From Verrucomicrobiota bacterium JB022 (GTDB lineage: Bacteria > Verrucomicrobiota > Verrucomicrobiia > Opitutales > Oceanipulchritudinaceae): DNA of 64,000 nucleotides. The DNA lies in assembly GCA_030673845.1 (NCBI GenBank), contig JAUTCQ010000001.1, positions 243,913 through 307,912 of the forward strand. Reading direction: 5' to 3'. Within the stretch, counting starts at the first letter, position 1, and every line of letters begins with the position of its first letter. Positions 41,485-49,936 of the stretch are shown one piece after another. The translations under genes and the position numbers were made by a program. The notes beneath the pieces were generated by a model that saw nothing but the letters and a program-made list of their open reading frames with translations, did no database searches and was not told where the DNA came from.

Positions 41485-41521
41485 CTCCAAAATATTGGAG
41501 AAACAACAAAGATTTGGTCAA
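41485..41521. promoter_or_regulatory. Operator/promoter between early operon and repressor
   Basis: CTCCAA-AATA-TTGGAG (41485-41500) is a perfect inverted repeat, 6-bp arms with 4-bp spacer. On the minus strand a -35-like TTGACC lies at 41521-41516 and the repeat sits where the -10 would be (TTGG/AATATT), so repressor binding would block the leftward early promoter. The plus side has a possible TTGACT at 41530 towards the repressor. Inferred as the CI-like operator. Confidence 0.55.
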
Positions 41522-41565
41522 ATACAAAATTGACTTAAGACCGCATTTTTGGCTTTTTCCCAATT

Positions 41566-42291
41566 ATGCCCTCGGAAGCCACGCACCTGAGTGATAAACT
41601 CGCCTCTCTTTTGGCGGCCTATGGTCAGAACCAGTCTGATTTGGCACGCCTGACAGGCCGACACGCTTCGGTCATCACAGCCACTATGCGAGGACAGCGG
41701 AGTCGTCCGGACTTCCTTGAGGCGCTGTTCAGCGCCTTCCCTCGCAATGAAGAAGACCGCACCGCCTTGATCGAAGCGCACCTCAAGGACGAGTGTGTCC
41801 GCGCGGCCGTGGACTACAGCAGCTTGCTCGCGCGCTTCTCGGACAACGACCCGCGCCTGGCTCGCTTCCTGGCTAAGGGCCCCGAGCACGTAAACACACT
41901 GCTCAACCTCTCCGAAGAAACCGAAAAGGACTCCGGCCTCGAGGACATGCTGACCTACCTGGCCAGCCTCATCGAAAAGACCCGCAACCCCGCCGAAGCC
42001 GATTGGAATATCGACGACGAAGAGAAGGCAGCCATCAGCGCCATCGCCCACTTGCCGCACCTCTCCGCTCGGATCGCCCACAACCAGCTCGAGTCCGCCG
42101 CCAGCGAACTCCTGAAGCACCTCAAGCACCGCCTGGCCCACGCCGACGCCCAGACCATCAGCCGCACCGCCCGCGCCATCTGGAACGACAACGACTTCGT
42201 CAAGATCGTCGAGCTTGCCCTCCAGCACGATCCGGCCAAATCCGAAACCACCGCCAACAAAAAAGCCAAGCGCAACGGCTTGGCAGGGTAG
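41566..42291 (+). CDS. CI-like repressor with N-terminal HTH
   Basis: 241 residues. Residues ~5-55 are a helix-turn-helix (KLASLLAAYGQNQSDLARLTGRHASVITATMRGQ). The remainder is helical, Ala/Leu/Asp/Glu-rich, with no recognisable LexA-type Ser/Lys protease site, so this repressor may not be cleaved by RecA-type induction. It lies divergent to the early operon across a palindromic operator. The ATPase-HNH pair follows 4 bp after its stop, so the defence genes would be expressed in the lysogen with it. Confidence 0.7.
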   Translation: MPSEATHLSDKLASLLAAYGQNQSDLARLTGRHASVITATMRGQRSRPDFLEALFSAFPRNEEDRTALIEAHLKDECVRAAVDYSSLLARFSDNDPRLARFLAKGPEHVNTLLNLSEETEKDSGLEDMLTYLASLIEKTRNPAEADWNIDDEEKAAISAIAHLPHLSARIAHNQLESAASELLKHLKHRLAHADAQTISRTARAIWNDNDFVKIVELALQHDPAKSETTANKKAKRNGLAG

Positions 42292-42295
42292 AACA

Positions 42296-43768
42296 ATGAA
42301 ATTCCTAAAAGTAGCGCGCAAGGAGCCTTATCCAACTCCTAAGGAGGGGGAGATTTTGTTTTTCTTATTAGTAGACAATTGGAATGATTTCTCGAACGTA
42401 GTTACGTTTCATTTGTTCTACGCCCACGATTTTGTAGAAACAAATATAGGAGAACTGAAAATACTCCAGAAAACAACAGAAGGTGTGAAAAGTCACACTG
42501 ACATCCCGAGCGAGTTTGAGAGCTTGGACGATGATTACATATCTCTAGGCCAATCTGACGACTATTACACCAGGCTTTTTGACCTCGGAAAAGAAGTAGC
42601 TGAACAGGTGCTTCTTTCGTTGAAGGATATCTCATGGATCCCATCTTTGGCCGGTCCGTTTGAGCCTTCTAGGCAATTTCAAAAGGCCCTGATGAGGTTT
42701 CCGCAGAGCTTTAGGTGCCGTCGTCTCGGGGCGAAGTTAGCGCGCGGCGAGACTCCAAGCGAGAGCTATTCATTTCTCTACGAATGCGACTTAAACGCAG
42801 GGGAGCCTCCGGTAGTTGTAGATCTGAATTTCGACGCCAATGATCCAGTGCCGAATCGAATATGTGCTTTAATTGGCAGAAACGCTGTTGGAAAAACTCG
42901 CTTGCTCAATAGAATGGCTGAAGACCTCGCTATACTGGATGACTCTAGTGAAGAGGCGTATGCTGCACGGGAGGCTCGTTTCTTATCTGGGAGACCTTTA
43001 TTTGCACGAGTGCTTGCTGTATCTTACAGTGCTTTCGATAATTTTAAGCGCCCTGATCAAGACGGTCGGAGCAGCTATGTATATTGTGGGATAAGGGATG
43101 ATGAGGGCCTTATATCGAGAGAAGCTCTTCTTGAGAGCTATAGGTGCAACAGGGAGAGAATTAAGAATCAGGAGCGCGTTACAGAATGGGTTGGCTATAT
43201 CCTACAGATCATGGACGGCCACAGCGCATCTCTTCAGCGAAAACTGGAGAATGAAGCATGGAAGGGTGAGCGGTTTGATGAGCTTGAACGGTTAAGCTCA
43301 GGCCAAGCGATTTTGTGGCATTTTATTACCTCAATGGTCGCATGGATTCAGCGCGATTCACTCGTATTGTTTGATGAACCCGAAACTCACTTGCATCCGA
43401 ATGCGGTCGCCGGTTTGTTCTCGGTGATGTCTTCATTGCTTGAGGATTTCCAGTCTTATGCAATACTGGGTACTCATTCACCAGTGGTAATTCAAGAGGT
43501 GCCTGCAAGAAGAGTAATCGTGCTGAAACGAGAAGATGGATATACTTTCTCCGAAAGATTAGGGATCGAAAGTTTCGGAGAGAGTATTAGTGAGCTTACG
43601 CGTCACGTCTTTGATACAGGCGGGGTGGATATGCATTATAAAGATGTCCTTCAGAAGCTTGCGCGAAATCGAAGCTTCGATGAGGTTATGCAAATGTTTG
43701 ACGGTAATCTCAGTATGAATGCTCAGGCATATCTTCTCTCTGCATGCACAAAGAGAGGTGGTAAATGA
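42296..43768 (+). CDS. SMC/ABC-type ATPase of a Septu-like (PtuA-like) pair
   Basis: 490 residues from ATG 42296. Residues ~190-210 contain Walker A IGRNAVGKTRLL; signature ERLSSGQAILWHF near 345; Walker B LVLFDEPETHLHP near 375; and H-loop-like ILGTHSPVVIQE near 410. This is the AAA_15/AAA_21 type used in Septu PtuA, OLD-like and retron ATPases. Low GC relative to the repressor. ATGA overlap with the HNH gene implies coupled translation. The ATPase probably senses or gates the nuclease. Subfamily from gene pairing, not from sequence match. Confidence 0.75.
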   Translation: MKFLKVARKEPYPTPKEGEILFFLLVDNWNDFSNVVTFHLFYAHDFVETNIGELKILQKTTEGVKSHTDIPSEFESLDDDYISLGQSDDYYTRLFDLGKEVAEQVLLSLKDISWIPSLAGPFEPSRQFQKALMRFPQSFRCRRLGAKLARGETPSESYSFLYECDLNAGEPPVVVDLNFDANDPVPNRICALIGRNAVGKTRLLNRMAEDLAILDDSSEEAYAAREARFLSGRPLFARVLAVSYSAFDNFKRPDQDGRSSYVYCGIRDDEGLISREALLESYRCNRERIKNQERVTEWVGYILQIMDGHSASLQRKLENEAWKGERFDELERLSSGQAILWHFITSMVAWIQRDSLVLFDEPETHLHPNAVAGLFSVMSSLLEDFQSYAILGTHSPVVIQEVPARRVIVLKREDGYTFSERLGIESFGESISELTRHVFDTGGVDMHYKDVLQKLARNRSFDEVMQMFDGNLSMNAQAYLLSACTKRGGK

Positions 43769-44652
43769 AAAAGATAAAACTGCCTGATTCATCAGTCACG
43801 CCTATTCAGCAATACTTAAAGATAAGGAACACAAAGCGTAATCCGACGAAGTCAGTTTTGTGCGGTTCTCATGCTTATATAGCAGAGCGATATGCACACT
43901 TAGATGAGGCCGTTGTTGCAAGCAAAAAGGTCGACTTGGTTGAAGAGGATCCATCAGGCTGGACCATTAAAGATGCTCTTTGTTCGTGCTACGAAAGCGA
44001 AACAAAGGCGCTTCGCAACTTGCTCAATGAAATCAAGAAATTACGGCAGGATGGGTCTGGGAAATACTGCCCTATGTGCGGGGCAGCTACGCCCAAAACT
44101 TTCGACCATTATTTTCCACGCGCTACGTTTCCTGAATATGCTGTACATGTTTGGAATCTGATTTACACCTGCGGTACCTGTAATTCCAAAAAAGGCGACA
44201 TTTACAAGTCAAATTCCGTAATAGGCGAAAGAGCCTTTATTCACTTTTATGTAGATGATATACCCGATGTGCCGTTCATCAGAGCAGATATTATCGAGAC
44301 CGAAGATAGCCCGTTTTTTGGTGTCGAGTTTCGACTAGTTCAGCTGCCGGAGATTGATGAATATATTTGGAGGTTAATTCTTCAACACTTTTCAAATCTT
44401 GATTTGCTGGGCTTATATGCCGAAGTGGTTAACGATGAGATATCGACATCCATTGAGATTGTCTATAACGCAGTTGCCTCTGGTGCGAATGCAAGACAGT
44501 TTTTGGAGATGCAAACAAAAACCGAAAGAAGAAGGTTTGGTGTGTCGCATTGGAGGGCCGCACTTCTTGAATCAATGACTAATCATCCTCATTTGGAAAA
44601 GTGGATACAAGCCTTCGCAGATCAAAAGAAACCAACCGGTTCACAATGTTAA
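43765..44652 (+). CDS. HNH nuclease of a Septu-like (PtuB-like) pair
   Basis: 295 residues. Residues ~90-145 form an HNH domain: CPMCGA...TFDHYFP...VWNLIYTCGTCNSKKGD, giving two CxxC zinc knuckles, the DH dyad and a terminal N-x-K. Such domains cut DNA or RNA. In Septu systems an ATPase (PtuA) and an HNH protein (PtuB) suffice for phage defence. Here the PtuB-like protein is larger than usual. It ends convergently with the RexB-like gene. Confidence 0.75.
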   Translation: MKKIKLPDSSVTPIQQYLKIRNTKRNPTKSVLCGSHAYIAERYAHLDEAVVASKKVDLVEEDPSGWTIKDALCSCYESETKALRNLLNEIKKLRQDGSGKYCPMCGAATPKTFDHYFPRATFPEYAVHVWNLIYTCGTCNSKKGDIYKSNSVIGERAFIHFYVDDIPDVPFIRADIIETEDSPFFGVEFRLVQLPEIDEYIWRLILQHFSNLDLLGLYAEVVNDEISTSIEIVYNAVASGANARQFLEMQTKTERRRFGVSHWRAALLESMTNHPHLEKWIQAFADQKKPTGSQC

Positions 44653-44683
44653 AGCATCCGAGTTTAGAGGCCTCGGCATTTCT

Positions 44684-45193
44684 TCACTCCTGAACTCCAT
44701 CCAAATTGTGTTTTCTTATTGCTTCCCGATGACTTAATTCATCCAGATCGTTCTTAAGGCGCGCCAAGCTTCGGGTGTTTAAGAACAGAAGAAGCACGTA
44801 GTAAAGGGAAACGAAGAGAAGCGAAACCGCAACGCTATAGACGGTTGTATAGCTATCCGTATTGCGTTGGATTGCAGGCAGAAATACTGAGAGGGTGATG
44901 GACAATAACGCCGCGCAGAGCGCAAACGCCCAAAAGTCGATAATTTCAAGGTGCTTTTTTGCTAGCTTAGATGCGGTGTCAATAGCCGCACGGGTTACGT
45001 GATCCTTGAGTGCAGTTCTGCTCTGTCCAAGAAAACTCACGCTCCAGCCCAGGAGCCCCCCAGCTATCGCTGTAATATTTCCGAGGGTCTTAATAAGGTC
45101 GGAAGCTACCTCTTGAGGTAATACGCCGCTAGTGAAGTATCCTAAGGCTAAGCCGAGGATGCCTGCGGTAAGAGCGTATAGAAGAGGTTTCAT
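44684..45193 (-). CDS. Four-TM protein, RexB-like
   Basis: 169 residues with four hydrophobic helices: residues ~5-27 (LLYALTAGILGLALGYFTSGVL), ~38-58 (ITAIAGGLLGWSVSFLG), ~85-107 (FWAFALCAALLSITLSVFL), ~118-142 (VYSVAVSLLFVSLYYVLLLFL). Lambda RexB is a small (144 aa) four-TM ion channel. Same operon order: soluble partner upstream, membrane protein 6 bp downstream. Location next to attR in the lysogeny region mirrors lambda rex by being close to the repressor. Sequence similarity to RexB is not demonstrable by eye. Confidence 0.55.
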   Translation of the reverse strand: MKPLLYALTAGILGLALGYFTSGVLPQEVASDLIKTLGNITAIAGGLLGWSVSFLGQSRTALKDHVTRAAIDTASKLAKKHLEIIDFWAFALCAALLSITLSVFLPAIQRNTDSYTTVYSVAVSLLFVSLYYVLLLFLNTRSLARLKNDLDELSHREAIRKHNLDGVQE

Positions 45194-45199
45194 CTAAAG

Positions 45200-46258
45200 C
45201 TAAATGTCGTGGTTATTGCAGAGATCGAAATACCATTTCTTCATTCTTTCGAATAGTCTATGTGTGTCAATCCTGCGATTTAGATAATGCGCAGTAAAAG
45301 TGTGCTCCAGGTGTATCTCTTTTCGATCATACTTTCGATCTTTGGCTTTGATAACAAAGCCTACATCTTCATCGAGATTGTCTAAGGTGTTGGCAAGGCG
45401 ATCAATGTCATTCCAGAAGGTTTCCTTTTTCTGCTTGGGCCATTTTAATTTTACGGTAGCATGTAGGGGTTTTTGGTCGTTGAAGTTGTAACTAGTATCT
45501 TGGCCAGTCGCTTTGGAGATTGCATCAAGAATGAACGCACTAAAGCCCTTAGGTCTTGTTTTGACCGGAAGCTCTTTGCTGTGCTTTGGATCGAACTCGT
45601 AGGTCAAGGGCGCTGTGATTGTAATTTCACTGACCCCTTTGATTTTTCCTCGAATATTGAGGGATATGCCTCGTTCTAATGAAATGGGGTAGCCTAGGAA
45701 TTCATCCGGAAATTTGTTCTCAAAAAATCTATTTAGATAGTTGCACAGATCTCCCTGCTTAGCCTGCTGGTCTTGGCAGATTATGAGGTGATTGTCTTTA
45801 CATAGGAAAAACAACTGGCCTTCCAGTAGAGATCCCTTTTTGCCATCACTTGATTCAGGAAGAAGTTGTTCAATCATGAGGTGCTCCGCTTCAGGATTCT
45901 CGATGATCAACTCTCCAAGCTTATCTTGGTCAAACGTGATGAAATCTCCCCAGAAGAATCCATCTTCATTCTTGTAGGTTCCAAGAATCTGATAGTATGG
46001 AACATCTGCATCAGGTCTTATTTTTCTATCCACCGCCCGGGTTCCTTGAAAGGCTTCCCTGAGAAGCTGTTGAAGGTTCTTACCACCGTGTCTGTGAATA
46101 TGTGCCCGCCAATATAATAACTTACGTTGCTGGTACTTCTTTCCGCGCGCCATGTTATCCGGTTTTAGAGAGTTAATCGCCCAGTAGTATAGGTTGCGAA
46201 TCTGCGCTAATGGCGGATAGACACGTTTGGTGAAACTGTAAAGCGAGAAAAACTTCAT
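45200..46258 (-). CDS. Soluble sensor-type protein, RexA-like
   Basis: 352 residues from ATG 46258 (longer frame overlaps the upstream gene). Mixed alpha/beta protein, with DNHLIICQDQQAKQGDLCNYLNRFF..., a middle part ending ITITAPLTYEFD, and KPLHATVKLKWPKQKKETFWNDIDRLANTL, then HTFTAHYLNRRIDTHRLFERMKKWYF. The order of segments (solid beta part, basic KVAK-type helix, HYL-type C-terminal helices) is reminiscent of lambda RexA, which activates RexB on superinfection. Pairing with a four-TM gene supports it. A RexA relationship is inference. Confidence 0.5.
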   Translation of the reverse strand: MKFFSLYSFTKRVYPPLAQIRNLYYWAINSLKPDNMARGKKYQQRKLLYWRAHIHRHGGKNLQQLLREAFQGTRAVDRKIRPDADVPYYQILGTYKNEDGFFWGDFITFDQDKLGELIIENPEAEHLMIEQLLPESSDGKKGSLLEGQLFFLCKDNHLIICQDQQAKQGDLCNYLNRFFENKFPDEFLGYPISLERGISLNIRGKIKGVSEITITAPLTYEFDPKHSKELPVKTRPKGFSAFILDAISKATGQDTSYNFNDQKPLHATVKLKWPKQKKETFWNDIDRLANTLDNLDEDVGFVIKAKDRKYDRKEIHLEHTFTAHYLNRRIDTHRLFERMKKWYFDLCNNHDI

Positions 46259-46259
46259 T

Positions 46260-46472
46260 TTAGGGGTTTTCCCACGGCGTGTGGGAGCATCTCGGCTGGC
46301 TCTCCAGCTCAGCCTCAAGCTCCTCAATGTAGATCAAGGCATCTTCGAGGTCATCGACGACAGCAAGTGCCGCCAAATCGGCCTCTCCTCGGTTTCGAGC
46401 GGAGCGGATCGCGTGCCGCCACTGGGCGCAGCGGCCAGCCCCGGGGAAGACGAGTAGGTTGTGTTCACTCAC
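46260..46472 (-). CDS. Small hypothetical protein
   Basis: 70 residues from GTG 46472, overlapping the previous gene by 8 bp. MSEHNLLVFPGAGRCAQWRHAIRSARNRGEADLAALAVVDDLEDALIYIEELEAELE: a short, helical, acidic C-terminal half. No family. Its stop lies 1 bp before the RexA-like start, so all four genes are one minus-strand operon. Confidence 0.5.
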   Translation of the reverse strand: MSEHNLLVFPGAGRCAQWRHAIRSARNRGEADLAALAVVDDLEDALIYIEELEAELESQPRCSHTPWENP

Positions 46473-46662
46473 CTCGACCTCCTTTCCAGCGGGAGCTGAG
46501 ACGGCCGAGGAAGGCCTGGTGGCTCAGCCCTTCGGCTTGGGCGGCTTGGCGGATCTTCGCCATGGCGTCGCGGCCGAGTAGCTCATAGAGGCGGGGATGT
46601 GCTTTGCTGGTGGAACAGCCATAAGAGGGTCTGGATAAAGATGCAGGTTCGCAGGTGAACAT
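46465..46662 (-). CDS. Small hypothetical protein, first gene of the right-end operon
   Basis: 65 residues, MFTCEPASLSRPSYGCSTSKAHPRLYELLGRDAMAKIRQAAQAEGLSHQAFLGRL... The C-terminal half may be a small HTH-like helical segment. No family. The inverted repeat GGTGTAA/TTACACC starts 3 bp upstream of its ATG, so its transcript may be autoregulated or repressed. Confidence 0.45.
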   Translation of the reverse strand: MFTCEPASLSRPSYGCSTSKAHPRLYELLGRDAMAKIRQAAQAEGLSHQAFLGRLSSRWKGGRGE

Positions 46663-46665
46663 GGT

Positions 46666-46688
46666 GGTGTAAGCAGGAAGGTTACACC
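46666..46688. promoter_or_regulatory. Inverted repeat before the right-end operon
   Basis: GGTGTAA (46666-46672) and TTACACC (46682-46688) are perfect 7-bp arms with a 9-bp spacer, immediately upstream of the ATG at 46662 on the minus strand. This is the size of a phage operator or an mRNA hairpin near the start codon. No -10/-35 pair stands out. Confidence 0.45.
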
Positions 46689-47059
46689 GTCCAACCGGAT
46701 CGATATCGGAGACCCGTAAAGACGGGCTGCGCCTCGATCAACGGCGCCGCGGCCAGCATTGGAAGACCTACCGCTGGTTGCGGTCCCACTCCAATCTGCA
46801 AGGCGGCTCAGTCACCCTCGCCGCACCGTGTTGCCCATCACCCGCCCGGACGGTTTCGGCGAGGAGGGGAGCAACACCACTGAGACCGACTAGTAAACAC
46901 CTGTTTATGTATTGCAAGCCTTTTGGGGTGTTCGCTTGTTCACATGCCGCGCAGGCTCAAACACACCGATGAGCGGCTGAAATCTTCTCTGAAACCTCGA
47001 TTTTGGGTCCATTTGGTTCCATTTGCGCTCTGAATCCGCTTAAATACAGGGGTATAATT
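46689..47059. other. Gene-free right end of the prophage
   Basis: About 370 bp between the last phage gene and attR with no gene recognised. A 5-bp hairpin CCCGT/ACGGG lies at 46714-46727. Some plus-strand stretch (GLRLDQRRRGQHWKTYRWLRS) looks like a degenerate coding remnant but I cannot assign it. The attP-side arm sites of the integrase would be expected here. Confidence 0.35.
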
Positions 47060-47108
47060 TTGATTTGTAATCAGTGGGTCGTCGGTTCGAGTCCGACAGC
47101 TGGCTCCA
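47060..47108 (+). other. attR: 3' part of tRNA-Thr(TGT)
   Basis: The sequence holds the anticodon loop TTTGTAA (anticodon TGT), TCAGT arm, variable loop GGGTC, T-arm GTCGG-TTCGAGT-CCGAC, acceptor strand AGCTGGC, discriminator T and CCA ending at 47108. The 5' half (acceptor GCCAGCT, D-arm) is missing; upstream is phage DNA. Integration into tRNA 3' ends leaves such a truncated copy at one border. The intact tRNA should be beyond the left edge. Confidence 0.85.
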
Positions 47109-47349
47109 TTTTCCCCTTGATAGTAGGAAGTTTGAAAGGCTTTCGGTAGCTCTGCCGTCAATATCGCTTGGATTTACGTAGCTTTCGTATATTCAAGGAT
47201 TTACATGTTTTCTGCTGGCAAGAAGCATTGCTGTGGTCGTGCCATTTTCCGTTATGACAGCAGGCAGCGCTGCGCACGGTGGTAAAGGTTTGTGCTTAGG
47301 AAAAGATTAGGCTTGTGTCTCCCTTAACGGCGTTCTGTGTTGGAGTTAA

Positions 47350-49500
47350 ATGAAACTATTCTCTCCTGTCTTTGGCTGGGCCGTCGTTGGATGTGTGCTC
47401 GTGGCTACTAGCTTAGGGGCGCAAACCAAGGCCGAACTTGCTGCGGCTTTGGGTGACGCCTCTCTCGATGTTTCCTGGAATAGTTCCTCATCGATGAAGT
47501 GGGAAATCACTTCCGACGGTGAACGTGATTCGGTCGTCAAGAGTCATACGGGTAGTGCCAACTACGGCTCTCTCGACCTCAACGTGGGCCTTGCGGGAAC
47601 GGGCTATTACCGGGTCTCTGTCGATGTGAAGAAAGTTGGGTCCAACCATGAGACCAGTATTCTTGTCGGTGACAAGGATTCGGCGGCGGCGCTCAGGTCC
47701 TTTGGCTATGCGTCATATGATTGGCAGACGCTGGAGTATATTCTGCCTGCTGGCCGGTCTTTGATCATTCGCTACTACGACAATACCAGCTCGGTTTCGA
47801 GTAGCTACATGCTGGTGGACAACCTGAAGGTTGAGGCGTTGACATCGGTGCCCTTTGCCGAGGCGTTCCCTGGTGCCACCAACTTAAAGGCGGTCGGTGA
47901 TGGCGAGTGGGGCGCTTACAAGATTGACGACAGTTACTACATTAGTGCGTTTCAGGCCCCCGCCACTTCGGCTGAGACTTTGAGCAGCTTCGAGTTCGAG
48001 TTGACCGGCCCGGCGGTCCACCGAACGGAAGTTGCCTATACGAAAATAAATTCCTACAGCGACTATCAGAGGCTTGATCTCCAGATCGAGAAGAACGGCG
48101 AGTGGCAGGATGTCGCCATGCTGACCCAAAGTGGCACTCGCCCGGTGTCTTTCCAAGTCGAAGCAGGCACCCACAAGTTTCGCTGGCAGTTGAAGTCTCG
48201 ATATAGTGGGATGCACTTTCTTTCGCTTGTCTCTCCGGAGGTAAAGCCAGCGTCGAGCCTCGAAACCTACTACCCCGACCTTGACTTCGTTCATCAAGTC
48301 ACCTCCTTCATTCCGTTGGAAGGAGTTACGTTGAGCGGCAAGCAGGTGCTCGAATCTCAATTGACGAATAATTCAGCAGAGAATCCGCCCAGCTCGATCC
48401 GTAACTCGCTTCAGCTCAAGGCGGAAGGGCCGGGAGTGCTCACCTTTTGGGTTCAAGCGGATACCACCAGCTCTTCCTTGCAGCTTTTGGCCAGCGAGGC
48501 TGATAACCCCTCCGTTTTACAGAAGACCCTGGCAGCCAACGAGTCTTGGCAACTCGTCGAGTTCCCGGTCGCGGCGGGGATGCAAACTATTACGCTCACC
48601 CACTTTTACAGCAATTACTACGGCTATACTACGGTGCCTCGCCTGCGTATCGCCGATCTGAAGTTCGTCAGCCAGGCGACGACGACGGTGGTAGATGCGC
48701 TGGACAGTATGCCGGTGGAGAACATCAAGCGCGTGCGTGGTTGGGTAGGGGAGTTGGATAGTGCGGCCGTCGGTGGCGACGCCTTGGTCCAATACACCAG
48801 CCAATCCAATCACAACAACTTCCTGGAGGTTGAGGTAACAGGGCCCGGAACTCTGAGTTTCCGTGCCTTTGGCAGTGGCACGCGGTGTGTGGTGTCCTTC
48901 CTCGAAAAAAGCATCCCGCAAGATTATGAACTTCAGGTCATTTCAATCGAGTTTGACGGCTCCTGGAAGCTGCCAGAGGTGGAGATACCTTCGGGCGCTT
49001 ACCTGGTTGGAATCCGTGCGGAGCCGGTCAATAGCGGACAGGCTGGCTATTTGAAGATCGACGACTTGAAGTTTACGCCTACGACCATCTCGATCGATAC
49101 AGCAACTGCCGTCGATAACAACACACTCCTATGGGTGGATTATCCAGACAATCCCTGGATGGTGACCGCTTCCCGAACGGCTCAAGGTGGCTATGCCTTG
49201 CGATCGGGCGTCCAGCCCCGCTTTAGTGCTTCCAGCAACATCGCCACCGTGGTCAAAGGGCCGGGCGTGTTGCGTTTCCGCTATCTCGCAGACGGCCGAA
49301 GCTCTGCCCTTACGGTTTACACGAAGCCGGTAGATCGCGATTTCGACTGGAAGTCGCTTGGCTATAAGTCCGCTAGCCGCCAGACGTCCTGGCAAACGAT
49401 GGCGGTTGACGTGCCTGAGGGGATGCAATGGATCCTCTTCAATGTGCTGCGTCGTGACAACAGCGTAAGCGTCACTCCAAGCACCGTGGTGTCTGGCTAG
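47350..49500 (+). CDS. Secreted multi-domain beta-sandwich surface protein, probably truncated
   Basis: 716 residues. Signal peptide MKLFSPVFGWAVVGCVLVATSLGAQ; ribosome site GGAG 4 nt before ATG. The rest consists of about four jelly-roll-like repeats with conserved edges (GPGVLTFWVQAD, GPGTLSFRAFGSG, GPGVLRFRYLADG; each followed by SWQ-type and MQWILFNV-type strands), resembling carbohydrate/cell-surface adhesion modules. The stop TAG is one base before the IS66 left end, so the gene may have lost its C-terminal anchor by IS insertion. First host gene right of attR. Confidence 0.6.
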   Translation: MKLFSPVFGWAVVGCVLVATSLGAQTKAELAAALGDASLDVSWNSSSSMKWEITSDGERDSVVKSHTGSANYGSLDLNVGLAGTGYYRVSVDVKKVGSNHETSILVGDKDSAAALRSFGYASYDWQTLEYILPAGRSLIIRYYDNTSSVSSSYMLVDNLKVEALTSVPFAEAFPGATNLKAVGDGEWGAYKIDDSYYISAFQAPATSAETLSSFEFELTGPAVHRTEVAYTKINSYSDYQRLDLQIEKNGEWQDVAMLTQSGTRPVSFQVEAGTHKFRWQLKSRYSGMHFLSLVSPEVKPASSLETYYPDLDFVHQVTSFIPLEGVTLSGKQVLESQLTNNSAENPPSSIRNSLQLKAEGPGVLTFWVQADTTSSSLQLLASEADNPSVLQKTLAANESWQLVEFPVAAGMQTITLTHFYSNYYGYTTVPRLRIADLKFVSQATTTVVDALDSMPVENIKRVRGWVGELDSAAVGGDALVQYTSQSNHNNFLEVEVTGPGTLSFRAFGSGTRCVVSFLEKSIPQDYELQVISIEFDGSWKLPEVEIPSGAYLVGIRAEPVNSGQAGYLKIDDLKFTPTTISIDTATAVDNNTLLWVDYPDNPWMVTASRTAQGGYALRSGVQPRFSASSNIATVVKGPGVLRFRYLADGRSSALTVYTKPVDRDFDWKSLGYKSASRQTSWQTMAVDVPEGMQWILFNVLRRDNSVSVTPSTVVSG

Positions 49501-49543
49501 CGTGATGTATCATAGATGTCATAGGTTTGGAGGTATGACATCT

Positions 49544-49936
49544 ATGAGTGAGGCCGAGTTGGAGATCCTGAAGCAGGACGGGTTGGGTCGCGTGCGGGTG
49601 CCGCGTGAGCGCCGGGAGGCGCTGCTGGATGTGTTCGAGGGCAGCGGACTGAGCGGGCAGGCGTTTGCGCAGCGGGTCGGGGTCAAATATCCGACGTTTG
49701 CGGGCTGGTTGCAGCGGCGCAAGCGGGAGCGACCGAACTCTGACGGGGTGGACCGTTCGGAGCCGCGGACGACGATCTCACTGGTGGAGGCGGTGGTGAG
49801 CGATGCACCCGGTGAGGTGCCGGGCTCGGTGTCGATCGAGACGAGCGGTGGGCTGCGGCTGACGATTCACCGTCGAGCGGACATCGCCCTGGCGGTAGAA
49901 CTGCTCACGGCGCTTGGAGCGGGGTCTAAATGCTAA
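49544..49936 (+). CDS. tnpA: IS66 TnpA (accessory HTH protein)
   Basis: 130 residues from ATG 49544 (ATG 49535 also possible; GGAGG at 49529-49533 is better spaced for 49544). HTH segment LLDVFEGSGLSGQAFAQRVGVKYPTFAGWLQRRK is typical of IS66 TnpA. C-terminal SIETSGGLRLTIHRRADIALAVELL resembles the end of this family. Overlaps tnpB by 7 bp. Confidence 0.8.
   Translation: MSEAELEILKQDGLGRVRVPRERREALLDVFEGSGLSGQAFAQRVGVKYPTFAGWLQRRKRERPNSDGVDRSEPRTTISLVEAVVSDAPGEVPGSVSIETSGGLRLTIHRRADIALAVELLTALGAGSKC

Noticed and set aside
46689..47059. Integrase or excisionase remnant near attR
   Set aside because: No tyrosine or serine recombinase motifs on either strand; a degenerate stretch cannot be assigned.
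46940..47161. 73-codon minus frame containing SCRTRTDDPLITNQ
   Set aside because: This is the antisense translation of the tRNA-Thr 3' end, a common false ORF.
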